Assembly: GCA_024698845.1 (NCBI GenBank)
Contig: JAILQR010000088.1
Coordinates: forward strand, 1 to 5,533
DNA: 5,533 bases
Direction: 5' to 3'
Origin: Bacilli bacterium
GTDB lineage: Bacteria; Bacillota_I; Bacilli_A; RF39; UBA660
Part shown: positions 1 to 5,340 of the stretch, piece after piece
How the letters are laid out: the number at the start of each line of letters is the position of its first letter
Position numbering within the stretch: position 1 is the stretch's first letter
Position numbers and translations under genes: made by a program
The notes under the pieces: generated by a model
The model's input: the letters and a program-made list of their open reading frames with translations, nothing else
Told to the model about the DNA's origin: nothing
Database searches by the model: none

Positions 1-142
1 TATTTAAATCTTCATAGTAAAATGCTACTTTATTACCTTTTATTGTTTCATCTAAACATAAATTATATACTTCTCTTAATTTTCTTTTTATTTCATCATT
101 TTCAATATTTTCAAAATGATTAGTAGTCAACCTAAATTCCAT
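1..142 (-). CDS. Hypothetical protein, N-terminal part (runs off the window)
   Basis: An open frame reads without a stop from ATG at 142 to the window edge, giving 47 codons that begin MEFRLTTNHFENIENDEIKR and continue with a charged, probably helical stretch and an aromatic patch (AFYYEDLN). I do not recognise the family. The start is supported by a Shine-Dalgarno-like AGTAGGAT formed by the last codons and TAG stop of mnmE, with only six bases between that stop and this ATG. It is therefore probably the next cistron of the same transcript. It is in the same frame as mnmE, but mnmE ends at its canonical C-terminus, so this is not a broken part of MnmE. In many Bacillota mnmG follows mnmE; this N-terminus has no Rossmann GxGxxG start, so it is not MnmG. 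Function unknown. Confidence 0.62.
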   Translation of the reverse strand, partial: MEFRLTTNHFENIENDEIKRKLREVYNLCLDETIKGNKVAFYYEDLN

Positions 143-148
143 ATTATC

Positions 149-1510
149 CTACTTTCCTAAACAAAATCTTTTAAACATTTCATCTAATAATTCTTCTTCA
201 TAAGTTGAACCATTGATTTTTCCTAGTTCTTCCCATATTCCTTTTATATCTAGTTCAATCATATCAATAGGAAGATTATTTTTTAGTGATACTTCTACAT
301 CCTCTACTTTGTTTAAACAATTTTTTAAAATACTTATACTTCTTGCATTATTTAAATAAGTAGGATCATTAGTTTTTAGTTCTTCTAATTTAAATAACTC
401 AGATATTTTATTTCTTAAGTTATCAACACCTTCATTATTTAATAAACTGATTTTAACTAACCTACTCTCATCTATATCAAGTTCATCTATATTAATTTTT
501 GATTCTAAATCCATCTTGTTAATAATTACAATATATTGCTTATTATCTAATTTTTTAACTAATTCTTTAATATCTTCAGATATCTCTTCATTATTATTAA
601 TCATAAATAATACTAAATCTGATTCATCAATCATCTTAATACTTTTTTCAACACCTATAGCTTCTACCTTATCTGAAGTTTTCCTAATACCTGCTGTATC
701 AATAATATTTAAAATGATACCATTAACTATTATTTGTCCTTCTACTATATCCCTTGTAGTACCAGGTATATCTGTAACTATCGCTTTTTCTTCTTCTAAT
801 AAAGCATTAAGCAAACTACTCTTTCCAACATTAGGTCTACCAATAATTGATGTTTTTATACCATTTTTAATTAATTTTCCATTTTCGGATTCGTTTATAA
901 TTTTAACTATTTTATTTTTTAAATTTTGTAATTTAGGAATTAGTAAATCATTTGTAATAATATCAACATCATCATATTCAGGATAATCAATATTAACATT
1001 AATATTTGATATTATTTGTACCATATCACTTCTTAATTCATTAACTAATGATGATACTTTACCTGTAATTTGATTTGAAGCCATTTTTCTTTGAATTTCA
1101 GTTTTTGAATTGATCATATCCATTATAGCTTCAGCCTCAAGCAAGTCTATTCTTCCATTTAAGAATGCTCTTTTTGTAAATTCTCCAGGTTCTGCTAATC
1201 TACATCCATTTTCAAGTAATATTTCTAATACTTTATTTGTAGGTGCAATTCCACCATGAGTATTTATTTCTACTACATCTTCTTTAGTGAATGTTTTAGG
1301 CGCTTTCATTATAGATACTAATACTTCATCTATTTTTTCACCTTTATATTCAATAAATCCATAGTTTATAGTATGAGATTCTACCTTATTTAGATCCTTA
1401 CCTTTAAATAGTTTACTAACAATACTAATAGCATCAGGTCCACTAATTCTAATTACAGATATAGCACCTACTCCCTGAGCTGTTGATATTGCGCATATTG
1501 TATCTTCCAT
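149..1510 (-). CDS. mnmE: tRNA uridine-5-carboxymethylaminomethyl(34) synthesis GTPase MnmE
   Basis: MnmE works with MnmG to build the cm5/cmnm5 modification on wobble uridine 34 of certain tRNAs in the cytoplasm, using a folate one-carbon donor and potassium-activated GTP hydrolysis. The 453-residue length is normal for the family. The N-terminal folate-binding and dimerisation domain covers about residues 1-118 (GAISVIRISG near 15-24, PGEFTKRAFLNGR at 108-120). A helical domain encloses the G domain. G motifs are all present: P-loop GRPNVGKSS 224-232, TDIPGTTRD 246-254, DTAG 271-274, NKMD 331-334, and a G5-like SLL at 355-357. Glu283 aligns with the catalytic E282 of the E. coli protein. 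The C-terminal FCLGK carries the family CxGK cysteine (C450), so the gene is complete. ATG at 1510 has a strong AAGAAGGTG ribosome site. It lies just downstream of a hairpin after jag, so its expression may depend on read-through or an unseen promoter. Confidence 0.97.
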   Translation of the reverse strand: MEDTICAISTAQGVGAISVIRISGPDAISIVSKLFKGKDLNKVESHTINYGFIEYKGEKIDEVLVSIMKAPKTFTKEDVVEINTHGGIAPTNKVLEILLENGCRLAEPGEFTKRAFLNGRIDLLEAEAIMDMINSKTEIQRKMASNQITGKVSSLVNELRSDMVQIISNINVNIDYPEYDDVDIITNDLLIPKLQNLKNKIVKIINESENGKLIKNGIKTSIIGRPNVGKSSLLNALLEEEKAIVTDIPGTTRDIVEGQIIVNGIILNIIDTAGIRKTSDKVEAIGVEKSIKMIDESDLVLFMINNNEEISEDIKELVKKLDNKQYIVIINKMDLESKINIDELDIDESRLVKISLLNNEGVDNLRNKISELFKLEELKTNDPTYLNNARSISILKNCLNKVEDVEVSLKNNLPIDMIELDIKGIWEELGKINGSTYEEELLDEMFKRFCLGK

Positions 1511-1524
1511 AAATTCACCTTCTT

Positions 1525-1557
1525 AATATAAAAAGATATTTCCTGGGAAATATCTTA
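1525..1557 (-). terminator. Rho-independent terminator or attenuator between jag and mnmE
   Basis: A perfect 11-base inverted repeat lies at 1533-1543 and 1546-1556 (AAGATATTTCC against GGAAATATCTT, with a CA centre on the transcript strand). On the minus strand it is followed by a U-rich run (TTTTT, then ATATT). The stem starts inside the jag TAA stop. Only two of the eleven pairs in each arm-half region near the loop are consecutive G-C, so strength is moderate and partial read-through into mnmE is plausible. The A-rich sequence on the other side gives weak bidirectional potential, but no plus-strand gene ends here. Confidence 0.7.
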
Positions 1558-2163
1558 TTTTACGTATTTAATTACCAAATGACGATTTGGTTCTTCACCG
1601 ATACTTTCGGTTTTAACACCTCTAAAATCTGATAATTTATTATGAACAATTCTTCTTTCATAAGCATTCATTGAATCCATATGAACGTCAGTTTTTGTTC
1701 TAACACAATCTTTTGCAAGATTAATAGCAAGTCTTTCAAGTCTTTTAACTTGTTTTTCTTTGTAACCTTCTACATCAAGCATAACTCTAATGTGTTTAGA
1801 AGTTTCCTTATTTACAACTTGCATTAAAATACATTCTAGAGCTTTTAATGTTTGACCATTTCTACCTATTAAAATAGGATTGTTATCAGAAATCATTTTT
1901 ATTTCAATATTTTTTTCTCTTACTTTTGATTCAAAATTAACTTCTATTCCCATATCGCTAGTTAATTTTTTTAAGTAATCTTTTAAATATGAACATATAT
2001 CACTTAATGTATAAACATATAAGTTAAATGATCCTGCTTTAAATAGTTTTCCTTTTGTTTCATCATATTTATAAACAAAATCTTCATCTTTAAGATTTAA
2101 TTTTTCTTTTGCATCATTTAATGCTTCTTCTAATGTTTTTGCTGTAAATAATTCGTACTTCAT
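1555..2163 (-). CDS. jag: RNA-binding protein Jag/KhpB (KH and R3H domains)
   Basis: Jag (SpoIIIJ-associated; KhpB or EloR in other Firmicutes) is a cytoplasmic RNA-binding protein, linked in streptococci to cell elongation and to YidC. Three parts are visible in 202 residues. A Jag-N domain covers about 1-52. A KH domain covers about 75-150, with the RNA-gripping GxxG loop GRNG at 100-103 inside ILIGRNGQTLKALE. A C-terminal R3H domain has its Arg-x3-His signature RRIVH at 170-174 and ends KTESIGEEPNRHLVIKYVK, typical for the family. The usual Jag-N motif of the KKGFLGIG type is not recognisable; residues 37-46 read KGKLFKAGSF. ATG at 2163 lies one base after the yidC stop, with an AGAGG ribosome site inside the last yidC codons, so coupling to yidC is very likely. 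The linker between Jag-N and KH is short. Confidence 0.95.
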   Translation of the reverse strand: MKYELFTAKTLEEALNDAKEKLNLKDEDFVYKYDETKGKLFKAGSFNLYVYTLSDICSYLKDYLKKLTSDMGIEVNFESKVREKNIEIKMISDNNPILIGRNGQTLKALECILMQVVNKETSKHIRVMLDVEGYKEKQVKRLERLAINLAKDCVRTKTDVHMDSMNAYERRIVHNKLSDFRGVKTESIGEEPNRHLVIKYVK

Positions 2164-2164
2164 C

Positions 2165-3175
2165 TTAATTACCTCTTCTTTTTTCTGTTTTTTCCTTTAT
2201 TGATAATTTTTTCTTTTCTTCCTTATTATTCTTTTTCTTTTTTCCATCATTTTTCATTGATTTATCAATAATATAGTTTTGAACTACAATAAATGCATTT
2301 GTTATTATCCAATATAAAGCAATTGCTGTTGGTAAACTAAATGATGCTACAAAAATCATTACTAACATAATAATTAACATTGATTTTCCTTGTTGTGGTT
2401 GTCCAGCTGTTGCTGTTTGAGATAATGTCTTTTTAAATGAATAATAAGTTGTTAACATAACTAAGACAATTAATATTAAATAGAAATAATTTCCTTTTGA
2501 TATACCAGTTGTTGGTGTCATTCCTAAAGATAAACCTAAGAACTTACCTTCAAATATTGCTGGTACTCTATTGATAGCTTGTAAGAAACCGAAGAATAAT
2601 GGTAATTGTATAAATGCTAGTAAACATCCAGATACTGGATTAATACCATATTTTTTATAAATCATCATTGTTTCTTGACTCTTTTGCATCATAGATTCAG
2701 AATCAGTTTTTCCTTGATATTTAACTTCAAGTCTTTTAATTTCTGGTGCTGCTTTTTGCATATTTTGTGATTGTAATTGACTTTTCTTTGAGAATGGTAA
2801 AAGTAATAATCTAATTAATACACCAACAATCATTACAGATAAACCAAAATTATTAATAGCATATCCTAATTTAATAATTATAAAGGCTAAAGGTTTTACA
2901 AATAAGAATTCCCAAATTCCTGAACTTTTATTTGATGTAATTTTAAAGTTTTTACATTCAGGAAGTTTTTTCATTGAAACTTTTAATTGTTTATCATATT
3001 TTGTGTATAACTTGATTAAATCTTTTTTAGTTGGCTTACATAAAATATTATTTTGTAATGTTTGTCCTGTTGGTTTATAAATTTCAACTTGTTTTTTATC
3101 ATTTTTTATTGTTGATCCACAGCCTGTTAATACTAATACTGCAAATACTACTAGAATTGTTTTAAATTTTTTCAT
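2165..3175 (-). CDS. yidC: Membrane protein insertase YidC (Oxa1/SpoIIIJ family lipoprotein)
   Basis: YidC inserts and folds membrane proteins, alone or with the Sec translocon. The 336-residue product starts with a lipoprotein signal: basic MKKFK, a hydrophobic core, and lipobox LTGC with Cys19 as the expected lipidation site. An extracytoplasmic stretch (20-90) leads to an amphipathic segment and five predicted membrane helices near 109-128, 181-202, 229-248, 265-281 and 283-303. Arg122 in GVLIRLLLLPF matches the essential groove arginine (Arg73 of B. subtilis SpoIIIJ). Residues 129-180 form the cytoplasmic helical hairpin, and GINPVSGCLLAFIQLPLFFG (178-197) is the hallmark region. The tail from 305 is lysine-rich, as in YidC forms that bind ribosomes. 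The N-terminal outside region is longer than in SpoIIIJ and holds Cys46 and Cys74. ATG at 3175 has a GGAAAGGT site and overlaps the rnpA end by 14 bases. Confidence 0.96.
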   Translation of the reverse strand: MKKFKTILVVFAVLVLTGCGSTIKNDKKQVEIYKPTGQTLQNNILCKPTKKDLIKLYTKYDKQLKVSMKKLPECKNFKITSNKSSGIWEFLFVKPLAFIIIKLGYAINNFGLSVMIVGVLIRLLLLPFSKKSQLQSQNMQKAAPEIKRLEVKYQGKTDSESMMQKSQETMMIYKKYGINPVSGCLLAFIQLPLFFGFLQAINRVPAIFEGKFLGLSLGMTPTTGISKGNYFYLILIVLVMLTTYYSFKKTLSQTATAGQPQQGKSMLIIMLVMIFVASFSLPTAIALYWIITNAFIVVQNYIIDKSMKNDGKKKKNNKEEKKKLSIKEKTEKRRGN

Positions 3176-3503
3176 TGTTTTGTACCTTTCCTAGAATATT
3201 TAAAATATCTTCATTCCATTTTGAATGTGGATAACTTAAACAATCTCTCTTTAACATTATAATATATTTATATTTGTTTGAAAATAAATTTTGGTTATCA
3301 TGAACTAACATTCTAATTTTTCTTTTTATCTTATTTCTTTGTACGGCATTACCATTTTTCTTACCAACTGCAAATCCAAAATATTTCTTACCATCTTCTG
3401 AAGGATAATAGTAAATACTTATTATATTACCTTTAATTCTTTTACCATTGTTGATAATTAAATTAAATTCATCTGCTTTCCTTATTATATAGGACTTATT
3501 CAT
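3162..3503 (-). CDS. rnpA: Ribonuclease P protein component
   Basis: RnpA is the small basic protein that assists the catalytic RNA of RNase P in removing 5' leaders from tRNA precursors. The 113-residue product has the expected size and the family core: FGFAVGKKNGNAVQRNKIKR at residues 42-61, containing the RNR signature (RNKIKRKIR, 56-64), then the C-terminal helix and strand (KYKYIIMLKRD). I chose ATG at 3503 because an AAGGAGGG ribosome site lies five bases upstream and MNKSYIIRKADEF matches the usual N-terminus. A longer frame from a GTG at 3545 starts inside the rpmH terminator hairpin and adds residues foreign to the family. The stop lies within yidC, giving a 14-base overlap. It follows a terminator-like hairpin after rpmH, so it is probably made at a lower level than L34. 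The RNase P RNA gene is not in this window. Confidence 0.96.
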   Translation of the reverse strand: MNKSYIIRKADEFNLIINNGKRIKGNIISIYYYPSEDGKKYFGFAVGKKNGNAVQRNKIKRKIRMLVHDNQNLFSNKYKYIIMLKRDCLSYPHSKWNEDILNILGKVQNNEKI

Positions 3504-3508
3504 ATTAT

Positions 3509-3516
3509 CCCTCCTT
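3509..3516 (-). promoter_or_regulatory. Ribosome binding site that fixes the rnpA start
   Basis: AAGGAGGG on the minus strand is a near-perfect complement to the 16S rRNA 3' end, with five bases (ATAAT) before ATG at 3503. It decides the start in favour of the 113-residue form. Confidence 0.85.
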
Positions 3517-3534
3517 TTTATAATTTTGAATTTT

Positions 3535-3557
3535 AAAAAAACCACATTATGTGGTTA
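3535..3557 (-). terminator. Intrinsic terminator or attenuator between rpmH and rnpA
   Basis: On the minus strand AACCAC and GTGGTT form a stem around a short ATAAT loop, directly followed by a run of seven T (3535-3541, plus the TT closing the stem). The stem begins with the AA of the rpmH TAA stop. Only about 35 bases separate the T-run from the rnpA ATG and I see no convincing promoter there. Incomplete termination would let some transcripts reach rnpA, yidC and jag while keeping L34 mRNA abundant. That role is inference. Confidence 0.78.
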
Positions 3558-3686
3558 TTTAGTTAATCTCTTACGTCCTTTTGCACGACGTCTGTTAATA
3601 ATTTTTGATTCTACTCTTGCAAAAAAACCATGTTTTTTCTTCATTTTTCTATTATTTGGTTGATATGTACATCCCATAGCTTTCAT
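3555..3686 (-). CDS. rpmH: 50S ribosomal protein L34 (bL34)
   Basis: This is a small, very basic 43-residue protein of the large ribosomal subunit. The conserved TYQPNNRK (residues 7-14), KKHGF (18-22) and RRRAKGRKRL (32-41) identify bL34 with certainty. ATG at 3686 is chosen because a strong GGAGGTGG site lies four bases upstream. A second in-frame ATG at 3677 would give MGCTYQP, which lines up exactly with the usual MKRTYQP start, but its spacing to the ribosome site is too long. Taking the first ATG gives three extra residues (MKA). The middle is about four residues shorter than in B. subtilis: SK is followed directly by IINRRR, where a GR-V-containing stretch normally sits. CGT arginine codons occur here although AGA dominates nearby genes, as expected for a highly expressed gene. 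It is the first gene of the minus-strand operon. Confidence 0.96.
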   Translation of the reverse strand: MKAMGCTYQPNNRKMKKKHGFFARVESKIINRRRAKGRKRLTK

Positions 3687-3718
3687 AATTCCACCTCCAA
3701 AACTAACTAAGCGTGTTT

Positions 3719-3748
3719 ATTATAATATTATCAACAGAATAAAGTCAA
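3719..3748 (-). promoter_or_regulatory. Sigma-A type promoter of the rpmH operon
   Basis: On the minus strand TTGACT (3748-3743, 5 of 6 to consensus) and a perfect TATAAT (3724-3719) are separated by 18 bases. Transcription would start near 3712, giving a leader of roughly 25 bases with the GGAGGTGG ribosome site of rpmH. It is the clearest promoter in the window. The spacer contains a DnaA-box-like 9-mer (TTATCAACA on the plus strand, 3728-3736), so DnaA could in principle influence it. Confidence 0.82.
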
Positions 3749-3770
3749 GGAAAATCGGTACTTTTTTAAG

Positions 3771-3779
3771 TTATTCACA
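3771..3779 (+). promoter_or_regulatory. DnaA box TTATTCACA
   Basis: Full match to TTATNCACA on the plus strand, about 25 bases upstream of the rpmH -35 element. It is the rpmH-proximal credible box of the cluster. Confidence 0.65.
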
Positions 3780-3836
3780 TAAATTCTTGATAATTAATTT
3801 TTCACATTGTGGATTGTTAATAAACAAATTAAAAAT

Positions 3837-3854
3837 TGTGGATAGTGTTGATAA
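3837..3854 (-). promoter_or_regulatory. Abutting tandem pair of DnaA boxes
   Basis: TGTGGATAG and TGTTGATAA stand head to tail with no gap, each one mismatch from TGTGGATAA. Closely packed boxes in one orientation favour cooperative DnaA binding in known origins; here that is inference. Confidence 0.6.
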
Positions 3855-3887
3855 CTTAAATAAACCCTTGAATATCAAGAAAATAAA

Positions 3888-3913
3888 TGTGAACAACTAT
3901 TGTTTATAACTAT
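3888..3913. repeat. Imperfect 13-base tandem repeat in oriC
   Basis: TGTGAACAACTAT (3888-3900) is followed at once by TGTTTATAACTAT (3901-3913), identical at 10 of 13 positions. Each copy opens with a one-mismatch DnaA box in minus orientation. It may be two DnaA sites at 13-base spacing or part of an AT-rich unwinding element. Confidence 0.55.
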
Positions 3914-3930
3914 TTTTAGCCATTTTTGTG

Positions 3931-3977
3931 TTTATTTTTATCCACAATTGATTTAAAATATTCTTAATTGCTATAGT
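3931..3977 (+). promoter_or_regulatory. Candidate dnaA promoter(s)
   Basis: Two overlapping possibilities exist. The first is TTGATT (3948-3953), 18 bases, and an extended -10 TGCTATAGT (3969-3977); it would start transcription near 3984 and leave a leader of only about ten bases that cuts into the ribosome site. The second is a weak TTTATT (3931-3936), 17 bases, and TAAAAT (3954-3959); it would start near 3966 and give a normal leader. The perfect DnaA box at 3938-3946 lies in the second spacer and just upstream of the first -35, which fits DnaA autoregulation. I cannot choose firmly between them. Confidence 0.4.
3938..3946 (+). promoter_or_regulatory. Perfect consensus DnaA box TTATCCACA
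   Basis: The only exact TTATCCACA in the origin, 48 bases before the dnaA start and inside the candidate promoter region. It is likely a high-affinity origin site and may repress dnaA. Confidence 0.8.
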
Positions 3978-3981
3978 TAGC

Positions 3982-3996
3982 GGGGTGATATGGTTG
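3982..3996 (+). promoter_or_regulatory. Ribosome binding site and TTG start of dnaA
   Basis: GGGGTGAT (3982-3989) pairs with the 16S rRNA 3' end (matching the GGTGAT part of AAGGAGGTGAT). The GGAGG-equivalent position then lies about eight bases before TTG at 3994, ideal spacing. The GTG at 3985 is inside this site and cannot use it. The ATG at 3990 is out of frame and reaches TGA after four codons. Confidence 0.7.
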
Positions 3997-5340
3997 AAAG
4001 TTGATCAAATATGGAGCAGTTTTTTAAACGAAGTATCTAAACAATTAGCTCCAACTTCATACAACATTTGGTTTAGCAAATTAGAACTTGTTAGTATGGA
4101 TAAAGATAGAATTATAATTCAAGTTCCAATGGCAACTCATAAAACCACATTATCTAACGCTTATTATCAAATAATAAAAAACGTATTCTTATCACTAACT
4201 GGTATAGATTATGAAGATAGAATATCTTTTATTCTTGAAGAAGAAAATAACTTTATAGACAAAATAAATAATGAAATAGAAGAACAACTTGATTGGAACT
4301 CAAATCTTAATCCTAATTTAACATTTGATAATTTTGTTGTAGGTGCTTCTAATAAATTAGCGTTTGTTGCTGCAAATACTGTAGCTCAGTCACCTGGAAC
4401 TATGCATAATCCACTTTTTATATATGGAAAGAGTGGTTTAGGAAAAACTCACTTAATGCATGCTGTTGGTAATTATATAATGAGTAATAGTAATAAAAAA
4501 GTATTATATGTATCCAGTGATGAATTTATGAATGATTTTACTGGAATAGCAGATATATCTAAAAATGTTAATACTATTGATTATGCAAATCAATTTAAAA
4601 GTAAATATAGAAATGTGGACGTGTTGATAATTGATGATATTCAATTTCTAGTTGGAGCAGAGAAGACTCAACAAGAATTTTTTAATACATTTAATTATCT
4701 ACATAAAACTAATAAACAAATTATAATTTCTTCTGATAGATCACCAGATGACCTTAAAAAATTAGAAGAAAGACTAAGATCAAGATTTATGTGGGGATTA
4801 CCTGTTGATATTTATCCACCAGATTTTGACTTAAGATGTAGAATTATCAAAGAAAAACTTAAAAATACATCAATTAAAGAAAAAATAGATGACGAAGTTA
4901 TAGAATACATAGCAAATTCTTGTCAAAATGATGTTAGACATATAGAAGGATCTATCAATAGATTGTTAGCTTACACAGCAATGATAGTTCCAAATAGAAT
5001 AGATTTAGAATTTGCTGTAGAAGCTTTAAAAGATTTTGTTAATAAAAATGTATATATAGAAAGTAATATATCTAAGATACAAAAAGCTGTTGCAGATTAT
5101 TATCATATATCTGTTGATGACTTAAAAGGAAAAAAAAGAAACAATAAAGTTGTTATACCAAGACAAATAGCAATGTATATATGTAGAATGGAAACTAACG
5201 ATACTTTTCCAAAAATAGGACTTGAATTCGGTGGTCGAGACCATTCAACAGTTATATTTGCTTGTGATAAGATAGAAAAAGAATTAAGAACAAATGGGGA
5301 ACTTGCGGATACTATAAATAAAATTAAATCACAGTTATAA
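3994..5340 (+). CDS. dnaA: Chromosomal replication initiator protein DnaA
   Basis: DnaA is an AAA+ ATPase that binds DnaA boxes at oriC, melts the duplex and recruits the replicative helicase. From the TTG start it has 448 residues, normal for the family. Domain I covers about 1-80 (QIWSSFLNEVSKQLAPTSYN near 5-24), then a short acidic domain II to about 106. The AAA+ domain III has Walker A GKSGLGKTH 145-153, Walker B LIIDD 211-215, sensor 1 SSD 246-248, arginine finger in RLRSRF (260-265) and sensor 2 Arg315 in VRHIEGS. Domain IV (about 355-448) has the DNA-binding helix-turn-helix, with PRQIAMYICR 389-398 and signature GGRDHSTV 413-420. A segment near 183-196 is about seven residues longer than in B. 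subtilis DnaA. TTG is preferred over an in-frame GTG at 3985 on ribosome-site spacing. Origin boxes upstream suggest autoregulation, and dnaN follows after 142 bases. Confidence 0.97.
   Translation: MKVDQIWSSFLNEVSKQLAPTSYNIWFSKLELVSMDKDRIIIQVPMATHKTTLSNAYYQIIKNVFLSLTGIDYEDRISFILEEENNFIDKINNEIEEQLDWNSNLNPNLTFDNFVVGASNKLAFVAANTVAQSPGTMHNPLFIYGKSGLGKTHLMHAVGNYIMSNSNKKVLYVSSDEFMNDFTGIADISKNVNTIDYANQFKSKYRNVDVLIIDDIQFLVGAEKTQQEFFNTFNYLHKTNKQIIISSDRSPDDLKKLEERLRSRFMWGLPVDIYPPDFDLRCRIIKEKLKNTSIKEKIDDEVIEYIANSCQNDVRHIEGSINRLLAYTAMIVPNRIDLEFAVEALKDFVNKNVYIESNISKIQKAVADYYHISVDDLKGKKRNNKVVIPRQIAMYICRMETNDTFPKIGLEFGGRDHSTVIFACDKIEKELRTNGELADTINKIKSQL

Larger units (their letters stand above)
3728..3946. 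other. oriC: Probable chromosomal replication origin (oriC) with DnaA-box cluster
   Basis: The gene-free region between divergent rpmH and dnaA carries at least seven 9-mers at zero or one mismatch from the DnaA box TTATNCACA. Plus strand: TTATCAACA 3728-3736, TTATTCACA 3771-3779, TTATCCACA 3938-3946. Minus strand (written on plus): TGTGGATAG 3837-3845, TGTTGATAA 3846-3854, TGTGAACAA 3888-3896, TGTTTATAA 3901-3909. Weaker matches are TTTTTCACA 3798-3806 and TGTGGATTG 3808-3816, an inverted pair with one base between. Such a cluster next to dnaA is the standard sign of oriC in Bacillota. Because the sequence is so AT-rich, some one-mismatch matches may be chance; the exact box, the 3771 box and the 3837 pair are the most credible. 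Function is inferred from position and motif. Confidence 0.85.

Noticed and set aside
143..151. Stop-codon read-through fusing MnmE to the downstream protein (same frame across TAG)
   Set aside because: MnmE ends with its canonical CxGK tail and the downstream gene has its own ATG and ribosome site, so frame identity is coincidence.
516..986. Plus-strand open frame of 156 codons
   Set aside because: It lies opposite the conserved G domain of mnmE, has no ribosome site and reads as low-complexity hydrophobic sequence typical of an antisense shadow in AT-rich DNA.
3504..3545. Longer rnpA starting at GTG 3545
   Set aside because: The GTG sits in the rpmH terminator stem, while a perfect ribosome site serves ATG 3503.
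3867..3880. Small inverted repeat CTTGA-ATA-TCAAG in oriC
   Set aside because: Five pairs only, no T-run, not distinguishable from chance.
3985..3993. dnaA starting at GTG 3985
   Set aside because: This codon is part of the ribosome binding site itself; TTG 3994 has correct spacing and a normal N-terminus. Not fully excluded.
3537..4153. Shared 13-mer AAAACCACATTAT at 3537-3549 and 4141-4153
   Set aside because: One copy is in a terminator, the other codes inside DnaA; no repeat structure around them, so chance in AT-rich DNA.
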